Positions 1 through 5,988 of a DNA stretch of 6,601 bases are shown here, piece by piece; positions within the stretch are counted from its first letter, which is position 1; each line of letters opens with the position of its first letter. The stretch is from an uncultured Oscillospiraceae bacterium (lineage in GTDB: Bacteria; Bacillota; Clostridia; Oscillospirales; Oscillospiraceae). The position numbers and the translations under genes were made by a program. Where the stretch lies: positions 1 to 6,601 of the forward strand of contig CAKUND010000105.1 of assembly GCA_934668295.1 (NCBI GenBank), given 5' to 3'. Below the pieces are notes generated by a model that was given only the letters and a program-made list of their open reading frames with translations, was not told the origin of the DNA and ran no database searches.

Positions 1-27
1 AATATTATGAAAGAGGTAGATTTTCAA

Positions 28-1323
28 ATGAAGAAGTATCTTGCACTGCTTCTGGTTCTGGTCATGGTTCTGAGCCTGGCTGCCTGCGCATCCAAGCCCG
101 CAGAGACCACCACCGAGCCCGAACCCGCTACGGAACCCGCTCCCGCAGAGGAAACCAAGACCGAAGATCCCGCTCCCGCTGAGGAGACCAAGGACGAGGA
201 GCCCGCTCCCGAATCCGAGTACGCTGTCGCCATGATCACCGACTACGGCGATATCACCGACCAGTCCTTCAACCAGACCACGTATGAAGCCTGCAAGGCG
301 TTCTGCGAGGACAACGGCGTGGAGTTCAGCTACTTCAAGCCCGCCGGCGACAACACCGCTGACCGTGTCGCCATGATCGAAAAGGCTGTTGACGAAGGCT
401 ACAACGTCATCGTGATGCCGGGCTACGCGTTCGGCGGCGCCATCGTCGAGGCTGCTCCGGAATTCCCCGAGGTCAAGTTCATCGCGCTCGACGTTGCCAA
501 GGGCGACCTGCTCGAGGCCGGTGTTGCCAAGGCTGGCGAAAGCTATGACTACAACCCCGACAACTGGGATCTCGAAAAGTATGTTGACATGAGCAATGTC
601 TACTGCGCGATCTATCAGGAAGAACTCTGCGGCTACATGGCCGGTTACGCGGCTGTCAAGCTGGGCTATAAGAGCCTCGGCTTCCTGGGCGGCATGGCTG
701 TTCCCGCCGTTATCCGCTATGGCTACGGCTTCGTGCAGGGCGTTGACGCTGCGGCTGCCGATCTGGGCCTGTCCGACGTCACTGTGAAGTACGTCTATGG
801 CGGTCAGTTCTTCGGCGATGCTGACATCACCGCTGTTATGGATACCTGGTATGCAAACGGCACTGAGGTCGTCTTCGCCTGCGGCGGCGGCATCTACACC
901 TCCGCTGTTGACGCTGCCAAGAAGGCCAACGGCAAGGTCATCGGCGTTGACGTTGACCAGGCTGGCGTGATCGCCGGCTATGCGGGCGTTGACGGCCTGA
1001 CCGTTACCTCCGCGATGAAGGGTCTGTACCCCGCTACTTACGACACGCTGAACGACGTCATCAACAACGGCAACTGGGCAAACTACGTTGGCAAGATCAC
1101 AACGCTGGGCCTCGTCTCCGCGGACGATCCCGAAGCGAACTACGTCCAGATCCCGATGGGCGAGGGCACACAGTGGTCCGACAGCTTCACGCAGGACGAC
1201 TACAAGGCAATGGTCGCCGATATGTTCAGCGGCAAGATCACTGTCAGCAACGACATCAGCAAGACTGCTTCCGATTTCGCTACCGTCATCACGGTCGACG
1301 ATCAGGGCGCGATCAAGGGCTAA
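28..1323 (+). CDS. BMP/PnrA-family substrate-binding lipoprotein
   Basis: This 431-residue protein looks like the extracytoplasmic binding component of a BMP (basic membrane protein)/PnrA-type ABC importer, a family best known for binding nucleosides. The N-terminus has two lysines, a hydrophobic core and the lipobox LAAC, with lipidation predicted at Cys20. A Pro/Glu/Thr-rich linker (about 23-64) follows, then the binding domain. Family signatures are ITDQSFNQ (75-83), GGMAVPAVIRYGYGFVQG (221-238), ACGGGIYTSA (284-293), IGVDVDQ (305-311) and SAMKG (328-332). I chose ATG 28 over the in-frame ATG at 7 because it begins a clean signal peptide and has an AGAGGT ribosome binding site upstream. 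No ATPase or permease genes follow; a terminator lies 29 bases downstream, so the partners are upstream or elsewhere. Codon choice is strongly biased (GCT/GCC, GTC/GTT, GGC), unlike the GCG-rich neighbours, which suggests high expression. The family call is firm; nucleosides as ligand are inferred from the family. Confidence 0.92.
   Translation: MKKYLALLLVLVMVLSLAACASKPAETTTEPEPATEPAPAEETKTEDPAPAEETKDEEPAPESEYAVAMITDYGDITDQSFNQTTYEACKAFCEDNGVEFSYFKPAGDNTADRVAMIEKAVDEGYNVIVMPGYAFGGAIVEAAPEFPEVKFIALDVAKGDLLEAGVAKAGESYDYNPDNWDLEKYVDMSNVYCAIYQEELCGYMAGYAAVKLGYKSLGFLGGMAVPAVIRYGYGFVQGVDAAAADLGLSDVTVKYVYGGQFFGDADITAVMDTWYANGTEVVFACGGGIYTSAVDAAKKANGKVIGVDVDQAGVIAGYAGVDGLTVTSAMKGLYPATYDTLNDVINNGNWANYVGKITTLGLVSADDPEANYVQIPMGEGTQWSDSFTQDDYKAMVADMFSGKITVSNDISKTASDFATVITVDDQGAIKG
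136..210 (+). repeat. 33-base tandem repeat coding for the lipoprotein linker
   Basis: Two consecutive 33-base units (136-168 and 169-201) encode PAPAEETKTED and PAPAEETKDEE, and a third partial unit begins with PAPE. They lie just after the lipidated cysteine and form the flexible acidic tether between membrane anchor and binding domain. Differences between the units are mostly synonymous or conservative, so the repeat is probably an older duplication kept as a spacer. Confidence 0.8.
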
Positions 1324-1352
1324 TTCGTTCGAACTGACCATCAAGTCCCGAT

Positions 1353-1387
1353 AAAAAAGGGGACGGACAACAGTCCGTCCCCTTTTT
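1353..1387 (+). terminator. Intrinsic terminator after the BMP lipoprotein gene
   Basis: A perfect 10-bp stem, GGGGACGGAC (1359-1368) with GTCCGTCCCC (1373-1382), encloses the loop AACA and is followed by TTTTT. An A-run (1353-1358) precedes the stem, so A-U pairs extend it and the structure could also work on the opposite strand. It separates the lipoprotein gene from the racemase gene. I see no convincing promoter in the 35 bases between it and the racemase start. Confidence 0.93.
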
Positions 1388-1422
1388 CCATATCAGATAG
1401 TTCTGTTCAAGGAGAAAGCACC

Positions 1423-2130
1423 ATGGCTAAAACGATCGGCATTTTAGGCGGCATGGGGCCGCTTGCAACGGCGGACCTGTTCCGCAAGATCACGCTTCTG
1501 ACGGATGCGTCCTGCGACAACGAGCACATCCGCGTCTATATCGATTCCAACGCCCGCATTCCCGACCGCACGGCGGCGATTTTATCCGGCGAGCCGGATC
1601 CCGTGCCGGAGATGGCCTCGGCCCTGCGCTCGCTGGAGCGCTGCGGTGCGGACTGCGTCATTATGCCGTGCAACACCGCGCACTATTTTCTTCCCCGCCT
1701 GCAGGCCATGACGAGCCTGCCGTTTCTCAGCATGCTCGAGGCCACGGCAAAGGCGTGCGCAAAGACCTTCCCCGGCAAGACCGCCGCGATCCTTGCGACG
1801 AAGGGTACGCTTGCGACCGGGCTTTATGAAAAGGCGCTGGCCGCGCAGGGCGTGCGCTGCCTTGTGCCGGACGCGGGCGAGCAGGACGTGCTGATGCACC
1901 TGATCTATGATATTGTGAAGGCATCAAAGCCGCTCATGCCGGAGCAGGACGCGTGGCAGGCGCTGCTGGACGGGCTTCGCGCACGGGGTGCGGACTATTT
2001 CATCCTCGGCTGCACGGAGCTGCCCATCATCGCCGACACTCTGCCGCAGCCCGGCCCCTTCGTCGACCCGACGGCAGAGCTTGCCAAGGCTGCCATCCGC
2101 TTCTGCGGCTATGGCGTGAAGGGGGAGTAA
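1423..2130 (+). CDS. Aspartate/glutamate racemase family protein
   Basis: This 235-residue cytosolic protein belongs to the PLP-independent Asp/Glu/hydantoin racemase superfamily, most like the aspartate racemase (YgeA-like) branch. These enzymes interconvert L- and D-amino acids using two cysteines as acid and base. Both are present: Cys83 in MPCNTAHYF (81-89) and Cys197 in LGCTELP (195-201). The N-terminal GILGGMGPLATADLF (6-20) is the usual family opening. Length matches the family norm (about 230-240). ATG 1423 has a good AAGGAGA ribosome binding site at 1409-1415. It appears to be a single-gene unit between two terminators, with no murein or amino acid gene next to it. The substrate cannot be read from sequence: aspartate, glutamate or another amino acid are all possible, and a broad-range racemase is plausible. 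Superfamily membership is secure. Confidence 0.9.
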   Translation: MAKTIGILGGMGPLATADLFRKITLLTDASCDNEHIRVYIDSNARIPDRTAAILSGEPDPVPEMASALRSLERCGADCVIMPCNTAHYFLPRLQAMTSLPFLSMLEATAKACAKTFPGKTAAILATKGTLATGLYEKALAAQGVRCLVPDAGEQDVLMHLIYDIVKASKPLMPEQDAWQALLDGLRARGADYFILGCTELPIIADTLPQPGPFVDPTAELAKAAIRFCGYGVKGE

Positions 2131-2137
2131 GCTCCCA

Positions 2138-2179
2138 GGGAAAAATTCCGCCGCGACAGCGTTCGGCAGACTTTTTCCC
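2138..2179 (+). terminator. Possible weak terminator or hairpin after the racemase gene
   Basis: GGGAAAAA (2138-2145) is exactly complementary to TTTTTCCC (2172-2179). Between them GCCG (2150-2153) can pair with CGGC (2164-2167) and CG with CG across an ACAG loop. The result resembles an A-tract, GC hairpin, T-tract terminator eight bases after the stop codon, but the inner stem is short and bulged. A much stronger terminator follows at 2278, so this may instead be part of a larger folded RNA. Confidence 0.35.
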
Positions 2180-2180
2180 G

Positions 2181-2267
2181 TGTGGGTGCTATCTTATAGC
2201 TACAGCTTATCCAATGCGAGCGCACTTCATATCCCTGGCTGCGGTCATGCCGCAGCCGAATCCCACA
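2181..2267 (+). other. Candidate structured RNA segment, identity unknown
   Basis: This gene-free stretch can form a branched fold. TGTGGG (2181-2186) pairs with CCCACA (2262-2267) as a closing stem. Inside are GCTAT/ATAGC (2188-2192 with 2196-2200), TGCG/CGCA (2217-2226) and a perfect 8-bp hairpin, GGCTGCGG (2237-2244) with CCGCAGCC (2250-2257). A strong terminator follows 10 bases later. I do not recognise the conserved core of any riboswitch, SRP RNA, 6S RNA or tRNA. It could be the 3' untranslated region of the racemase mRNA, a small RNA processed from it, or merely hairpin-rich spacer. No promoter is evident directly upstream. Confidence 0.35.
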
Positions 2268-2277
2268 ACCCCATCTT

Positions 2278-2309
2278 CCCCGGCCAGTCGTCTGGCCGGG
2301 GTCTTTTTT
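2278..2309 (+). terminator. Strong intrinsic terminator upstream of tadA
   Basis: A perfect 10-bp stem, CCCCGGCCAG (2278-2287) with CTGGCCGGGG (2292-2301), has the loop TCGT and is followed by TCTTTTTT. It ends transcription from the racemase side just before the tadA promoter. Confidence 0.92.
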
Positions 2310-2333
2310 CAGCGCGCGGGCTCTGCCGGGGTG

Positions 2334-2362
2334 TTGACGAATCTTCCATTTTCGGGTATGAT
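2334..2362 (+). promoter_or_regulatory. Sigma-A type promoter for tadA
   Basis: TTGACG (2334-2339) and TATGAT (2357-2362) are separated by 17 bases, close to the consensus for the vegetative sigma factor. Transcription would begin near 2369, giving a leader of about 30 bases. It sits 24 bases after the preceding terminator and fits a new transcription unit starting at tadA. Confidence 0.85.
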
Positions 2363-2397
2363 ATAAAGACTCCTGCCGTGGAGGTGTGTGTACGGAA

Positions 2398-2850
2398 TTG
2401 GATGAGGCAATGATGCGCGAAGCGCTCCTGCTTGCGCGGGAGGCGGCGGCGGACGGCGAGGTTCCGGTGGGGTGTGTGATCACACTGGAAGACCGCATCG
2501 TCGGCCGGGGCCGCAACCGGCGCGAAAAGGGAAAAACGGCGCTGGCTCACGCGGAGCTGGAGGCCATCGGCGAAGCCTGCCGGACGCTTGGCGGCTGGCG
2601 ACTGTGGCAGTGTACGCTGTATGTGACGCTGGAGCCGTGCCCCATGTGCGCAGGCGCGATTTTAAATGCGCATCTGCCGCGCGTCGTCTTCGGCGCGAAA
2701 GATCCAAAATCCGGTGCGGCGGGAAGTCTCGTCGATCTGCTGCATCTGCCGGGCTGTTTTCAGCCGGAGGTCAGCGGCGGCGTGCTGGAAGCGGACTGTT
2801 CACAGGCGCTGCGCGATTTTTTCCGCGCATTGCGTCAAGGTAACCGCTGA
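2398..2850 (+). CDS. tadA: tRNA-specific adenosine deaminase TadA
   Basis: TadA converts adenosine to inosine at wobble position 34 of tRNA-Arg(ACG), letting one tRNA read several arginine codons. The 150-residue protein has the zinc deaminase signature in full: His51 and the proton-shuttling Glu53 in HAELEAI, and Cys81 and Cys84 in PCPMCAG. VTLEPCPMCAG, FGAKDPKSGAAGS and FFRALR are typical of TadA and set it apart from cytidine or guanine deaminases. The start is uncertain. GGAGG at 2380-2384 is 13 bases before TTG 2398, almost touches an in-frame GTG at 2386, and is far from ATG 2410; ATG 2413 has its own weak GAGG. I chose TTG 2398 because MDEAMMREALLLA matches usual TadA N-termini. The final residues (GNR) and the TGA stop lie in the left end of an inverted-repeat element, so the native C-terminus may have been replaced. 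Confidence 0.95.
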   Translation: MDEAMMREALLLAREAAADGEVPVGCVITLEDRIVGRGRNRREKGKTALAHAELEAIGEACRTLGGWRLWQCTLYVTLEPCPMCAGAILNAHLPRVVFGAKDPKSGAAGSLVDLLHLPGCFQPEVSGGVLEADCSQALRDFFRALRQGNR

Positions 2851-3000
2851 TTCAATGCGTCTGCGGTTATCAGCGGATCTTTTGCCCCAACTGTGCAGTT
2901 TGAAAAACTTGAAATACGCAAAGTATTCCTGCGTTTTCCAAACTTTCATTTGGGACAAAATCTCTCGCTGATAATGCTTGCCGATTGAACCATCGGTTAC
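2840..3000. repeat. MITE-like inverted-repeat element overlapping the tadA stop
   Basis: The 161 bases form a near-palindrome without a credible gene. The left end, GTAACCGCTGATTCAAT (2840-2856), matches the reverse complement of the right end (2984-3000) at 15 of 17 positions. Further in, TTATCAGCG (2867-2875) pairs with CGCTGATAA (2966-2974), GATCTTTTGCCCCAA with TTGGGACAAAATCTC, AGTTTG (2897-2902) with CAAACT (2939-2944), and ACGCA (2916-2920) with TGCGT (2930-2934). Both ends are flanked by CAAG (2836-2839 and 3001-3004), a possible 4-base target duplication. The interior is more AT-rich than the genes around it. The best reading is a small non-autonomous mobile or dispersed palindromic repeat. 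A transcript would fold into one long hairpin, so an RNA-processing or attenuator role between tadA and degV is also possible. Confidence 0.6.
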
Positions 3001-3007
3001 CAAGTGC

Positions 3008-3024
3008 GCGCCCGATGCGGGCGC
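3008..3024 (+). other. Short GC hairpin in the degV leader
   Basis: GCGCCC (3008-3013) pairs with GGGCGC (3019-3024) around the loop GATGC, ending 9 bases before the degV ribosome binding site. There is no T-tract, so it is not a normal terminator. It may influence initiation or transcript stability, or simply be part of the spacer. Confidence 0.35.
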
Positions 3025-3049
3025 TGATGAAAAAAGGAAGGGACATACT

Positions 3050-3901
3050 ATGCGATACCAGATCACATCTGATTCTACCTGTGATCTCAGCCCGGAGCAG
3101 CTGGAGCGGTACAACATTCGCCTGCTGCCCCTCTACGTGAGCATGGACGGCAGAACGCTGCGCGACGGCGTGGACGTGAAACCGGACGATATCTATGCCC
3201 ACGTCTCCGCCGGCGGAAGTCTTCCGCAGACAGCGGCGGTCAATCTGGCCGATTATGTCCGTGCATTCACGGAGCTGTCGGCCAAAAACGACTTTGTCAT
3301 TCACATCTGCATCAGCCTGGATTTTTCCTGCTGCTATCAGAACGCGAAGCTGGCGGCGGCGGATTTTGACAACGTATACGTCGTCGATTCCAGAAATTTA
3401 TCCACAGGCCACGGGCTTGTCGTGCTGGAGGCCGAGCGCATGGCACGCGAGGGCATGGAGCCGGACGACATCGTCGCGGCGCTGCACGATCTGACGGGCC
3501 GCGTGGAGGCCAGCTTCATTCTCGACCGGCTGGATTACATGAAAAAGGGCGGCCGGTGCTCCGCCGTGACGCTTCTGGGCGCGAATCTGTTAAGGCTCCG
3601 CCCGTGCATTGAGGTCAGAGACGGCAAAATGGGCGTCGGCAAAAAATACCGCGGCAGCTTTGACAAGTGCGTCTGCGAGTATATCACCGATAAAATCGGA
3701 AACCGCAGCGATCTGGAGCTGCGCCGCGTGTTCATCACGCACTCCGGCGTGCCGGAGGAAACGGTGCAAAAGGCTGTGGAAACTGTGCAAAAGTTACAGC
3801 CGTTTGAGCAGATCTGCGTCACGCGGGCCGGCTGCACCGTCAGCAGCCACTGCGGGCCGGGAACGCTCGGCGTGCTGTATATCCGAAAGGCAGATCAATG
3901 A
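3050..3901 (+). CDS. DegV family (FakB-like) fatty-acid-binding protein
   Basis: This 283-residue cytosolic protein has the DegV fold throughout. Members bind a fatty acid and, as FakB, present it to the kinase FakA for acyl-phosphate formation that feeds phospholipid synthesis. Seen here are SDSTCDLS (7-14) at the N-terminus, SLPQTAAVN (57-65), ISLDFSCCYQNA (88-99), VDSRNLSTGHGLVV (112-125), FILDRLDYMKKGGRCS (156-171) and SHCGPGTLGV (266-275). Thr61, Ser93 and His267 fall where FakB proteins bind the carboxylate. One oddity: the usual SGTYQ motif reads SCCYQ. ATG 3050 is preferred to an upstream ATG at 2978, which lies inside the repeat element; AAGGAAGGG (3034-3042) is a good ribosome binding site. 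The stop overlaps the rsmG start (ATGA), so the two are translationally coupled. No obvious promoter lies just upstream, so read-through from tadA is likely. Confidence 0.92.
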   Translation: MRYQITSDSTCDLSPEQLERYNIRLLPLYVSMDGRTLRDGVDVKPDDIYAHVSAGGSLPQTAAVNLADYVRAFTELSAKNDFVIHICISLDFSCCYQNAKLAAADFDNVYVVDSRNLSTGHGLVVLEAERMAREGMEPDDIVAALHDLTGRVEASFILDRLDYMKKGGRCSAVTLLGANLLRLRPCIEVRDGKMGVGKKYRGSFDKCVCEYITDKIGNRSDLELRRVFITHSGVPEETVQKAVETVQKLQPFEQICVTRAGCTVSSHCGPGTLGVLYIRKADQ

Positions 3902-4575
3902 GGGAAGCACTGGAAGCGCGCTCCGGCTTATCGCCGGAGCAGATCGACACGCTCTGCGCGTTCGGGCAGGCGCTGATCGAAAAAAACAAGGTCATGAATC
4001 TCACGGCCATCACAGAGCCGCAGGCCGTGGCCGAGCTGCATTTTCTTGACTGCATCGCGCTGCTGCAGGCAGAACCGTTTGCCGGAAAGCGCGTGATCGA
4101 CGTCGGCTGCGGCGCGGGCTTCCCCGGCGTTCCGCTGAAGATCGCGGAGCCGTCGATCGAGCTGACGCTTCTGGATTCTCTGGCAAAGCGCATGACGTGG
4201 CTGCGGGAGCTTTTGCCGCAGCTGGGCGTGGAGGCGGAGGTCGTGACCGCCCGCGCGGAGGAATTCGTCCAGACCTGCAGGGAGCAGTATGACATCGCAG
4301 CGTCCCGCGCCGTGGCGCGGCTGAACATCCTGTCAGAGCTGTGTCTGCCGTATGTCAAGGTGGGCGGCGCATTTCTGGCTATGAAGGGCGCGCTGGCAGA
4401 GGAAGAAATGGACGAGGCGAAGCGCGCCATTGCACAGCTGGGCGGAAAAATCGAGCGCGTGTACGAGTACCCCATTCAGGACGCGGTGCACAAGGCCGTC
4501 GTCATCCGCAAGGTCAGACCCACGCCGCTCCAATATCCCCGCGCGTTCGCGAAGATCAAAAAAAGTCCATTATAA
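3898..4575 (+). CDS. rsmG: 16S rRNA (guanine527-N7)-methyltransferase RsmG
   Basis: RsmG (GidB) uses S-adenosylmethionine to methylate N7 of G527 in the 530 loop of 16S rRNA; its loss gives low-level streptomycin resistance in several bacteria. The 225-residue length is typical. NLTAI (34-38) and ELHFLDC (46-52) precede the SAM-binding motif VIDVGCGAGFPGVPLKI (66-82). LLDSLAKR (91-98) and VVTARAEEF (115-123) follow. The family block ASRAVARLNILSEL (135-148) leads to KVGGAFLAMKG (154-164), and YPRAFAKIKKSPL closes the protein. ATG 3898 overlaps the degV stop by four bases and has GAAAGG seven bases upstream. In many bacteria rsmG sits next to mnmG near the origin; here it is instead coupled to degV and followed at once by a terminator. 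Confidence 0.97.
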   Translation: MREALEARSGLSPEQIDTLCAFGQALIEKNKVMNLTAITEPQAVAELHFLDCIALLQAEPFAGKRVIDVGCGAGFPGVPLKIAEPSIELTLLDSLAKRMTWLRELLPQLGVEAEVVTARAEEFVQTCREQYDIAASRAVARLNILSELCLPYVKVGGAFLAMKGALAEEEMDEAKRAIAQLGGKIERVYEYPIQDAVHKAVVIRKVRPTPLQYPRAFAKIKKSPL

Positions 4576-4583
4576 AAAATTGT

Positions 4584-4615
4584 CCCGCGGGAGGCAGTGC
4601 CTCCCGCGGGTTTTT
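4584..4615 (+). terminator. Strong intrinsic terminator after rsmG
   Basis: A perfect 12-bp GC-rich stem, CCCGCGGGAGGC (4584-4595) with GCCTCCCGCGGG (4599-4610), encloses a 3-base loop and is followed by TTTTT. An A-rich run (4574-4579) precedes it. It begins nine bases after the rsmG stop codon and closes the tadA-degV-rsmG unit. Confidence 0.95.
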
Positions 4616-4693
4616 GTGTACAGGCCGCTTTTGCCGTTTTTACCAAAACGGGTCGGTGGATTTTCCGTAAAACATAGAATTTGCGTGGCCCGC

Positions 4694-4722
4694 TTGACAA
4701 CGGCGCGGGGCTGCCCTATGCT
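4694..4722 (+). promoter_or_regulatory. Sigma-A type promoter for the M20 hydrolase gene
   Basis: TTGACA (4694-4699, exact consensus) and TATGCT (4717-4722) are separated by 17 bases. The start point would be near 4729, leaving a leader of about 28 bases before the ATG at 4757. The 78 bases between the preceding terminator and this promoter hold nothing else I can identify. Confidence 0.85.
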
Positions 4723-4756
4723 TCAAACAGAATAAAAGAGAAAGGACCCTTACAGT

Positions 4757-5932
4757 ATGTATACAGATGAACAGCTGATCGCGTTTTGCCAGGAGGCGCT
4801 GCGCATCCCCAGCTACTCCGGCCAGGAGAAGGGCGTGGCGGAGCTGATGAAGCGCAAAATGGAGGCATACGGCTTCGACGAGGTCATCATTGACCGCTTC
4901 GGAAGCGTCCTCGGCACGATCAACGGCAAGCGGCCCGGCAAGACCGTCCTGATGGACGGCCATATCGACACCGTGGACGTGATCGACGCGCCGCAGTGGG
5001 AGCATGACCCGTTCGGCGGCGAGATCGTGGACGGCAAAATTTACGGCCGCGGCGCGTCTGACATGAAGGGCAGCGACTGCGCCATGATCACCGCCGCGGC
5101 ACGCTTCGCCGAGAAGACCGGCAAGGACTTCGCGGGCCGCGTCTGCGTGTCGTGCACGGTGCATGAGGAGCGGTTCGAGGGCGTGTCCTCCCGCGAAATT
5201 ACGCGCTTGGCAAAGCCAGACCTCGTCATCATCGGCGAGGCCACGAGCACGACCGTCAAGCGCGGCCAGCGCGGCCGGGCAGAAGTCGTCGTCGAGACGG
5301 AGGGTGTCAGCTGCCATTCCTCCAACCCGGAAAAGGGCGTCAACGCCGTCTATGCCATGACGGCCGTCATCGACGAGATCCGGAACATCGTCCCGAACGA
5401 GCATCCGCTGCTCGGCAAGGGCATTCTCGAGCTCACGGATATTATTTCCCAGCCGTATCCCGGCGCGTCGGTCGTGCCGTCGCTGTGCCGCGCGACGTTT
5501 GACCGCCGGACGCTCGTCGGCGAGGACGAGGCCGTCATTCTCGGGCAGGTGAACGAGGCAATTGCCTGCGCGCAGAAAACGCACCCCGGTCTCAAAGCCC
5601 GGTGTTATCTGGCCGAGGGCGAGGAGAAATGCTGGACGGGCGATGTGATCCGCGCCAAACGGTATTTCCCGGCCTGGGTCACGGAGGAGGACAGCGAGCT
5701 GGTACAGGCCGCGCTGAAGGGTCTGAAGGACGCGGGTATCGAGGCGCCGCTGTCGCATTTCTCGTTCTGCACCAACGGCAGCAGCTTCTGCGGGGAGGCC
5801 GGCATCCCGACCATCGGCTACGGCCCGTCGCTCGAAAGTCTTGCGCATGTGCGCGACGAATATATTGAGATCGACCAGATGCTTAAAGCCTGCAAGGGCT
5901 TCGAGTCCATTCTTACGCAGCTGACGCGGTAA
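4757..5932 (+). CDS. M20 family metallohydrolase, YgeY-like
   Basis: This 391-residue cytosolic enzyme is a two-zinc M20 peptidase/deacylase relative. Such enzymes hydrolyse amide bonds in dipeptides, N-acyl amino acids or carbamoyl compounds. Expected metal ligands and catalytic residues are visible: His69 and Asp71 in MDGHIDTVD, Asp102 in GRGASDMKG, Glu137-Glu138 in VHEERFEG, Glu161 in IIGEATS and His364 in LAHVRDE. The dimerisation-domain histidine (His187, SCHSSNP) is also present. VKRGQRGRAEV, EGVSCHSSNPEKGVNAV, KRYFPAWVTEED and FSFCTNGSSFCGEAGIPTIGYGP closely resemble E. coli YgeY, which lies in a purine/nitrogen catabolism cluster and whose family is described as selenium-metabolism linked. 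ATG 4757 has AAAGGA ten bases upstream and a strong promoter. The next gene is a likely regulator with its own promoter. Family is firm; substrate is unknown. Confidence 0.92.
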   Translation: MYTDEQLIAFCQEALRIPSYSGQEKGVAELMKRKMEAYGFDEVIIDRFGSVLGTINGKRPGKTVLMDGHIDTVDVIDAPQWEHDPFGGEIVDGKIYGRGASDMKGSDCAMITAAARFAEKTGKDFAGRVCVSCTVHEERFEGVSSREITRLAKPDLVIIGEATSTTVKRGQRGRAEVVVETEGVSCHSSNPEKGVNAVYAMTAVIDEIRNIVPNEHPLLGKGILELTDIISQPYPGASVVPSLCRATFDRRTLVGEDEAVILGQVNEAIACAQKTHPGLKARCYLAEGEEKCWTGDVIRAKRYFPAWVTEEDSELVQAALKGLKDAGIEAPLSHFSFCTNGSSFCGEAGIPTIGYGPSLESLAHVRDEYIEIDQMLKACKGFESILTQLTR

Positions 5933-5947
5933 TTTCACGAAAAGAGC

Positions 5948-5979
5948 AACAAAATTTTTGTTAGCCTAAAAATATTTTT
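5948..5979. promoter_or_regulatory. AT-rich palindromes upstream of the regulator promoter
   Basis: Two palindromes lie 15 bases after the hydrolase stop codon. AACAAAA-T-TTTTGTT (5948-5962) is a perfect inverted repeat with a one-base centre, and AAAAATATTTTT (5968-5979) is a perfect 12-base palindrome. This is the most AT-rich stretch in a GC-rich window. It lies immediately upstream of a -35 box, where an UP element or operator would be expected. The first might serve as a weak terminator for the hydrolase gene, but it has no GC stem. Operator function is inference. Confidence 0.4.
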
Positions 5980-5988
5980 GAAAATTCC

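Noticed and set aside
7..27. Upstream in-frame ATG for the BMP lipoprotein
   Set aside because: It would put acidic residues before the signal peptide, and the visible ribosome binding site lies between this ATG and the better one at 28.
1324..1352. GTTCGAAC palindrome (1327-1334) after the lipoprotein stop as an operator
   Set aside because: It is only eight bases long, lies upstream of a terminator, and has no promoter nearby, so chance is a sufficient explanation.
2181..2267. Resemblance to a tRNA T-arm (GTGGG ... CGAATCCCAC)
   Set aside because: The intervening sequence is far too long for a T-loop, there is no acceptor stem, D-arm or anticodon arm, and no CCA end, so the match is probably chance.
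2978..3049. Upstream in-frame ATG extending the DegV protein by 24 residues
   Set aside because: It lies inside the inverted-repeat element and encodes a non-family leader, while ATG 3050 has a good ribosome binding site and begins at the normal DegV N-terminus.
2851..3049. SRP RNA downstream of tadA, as seen in some Firmicutes
   Set aside because: The conserved GGAAGGAAGCAGC-type core of SRP RNA is absent, and the region is explained by the inverted-repeat element.
4640..5938. Long minus-strand open frame (432 codons) opposite the M20 hydrolase gene
   Set aside because: It is a shadow of the strong third-position GC bias in the + strand gene, which has full family motifs. The minus-strand product is rich in Arg, Ala, His and Asp and has no recognisable domain.
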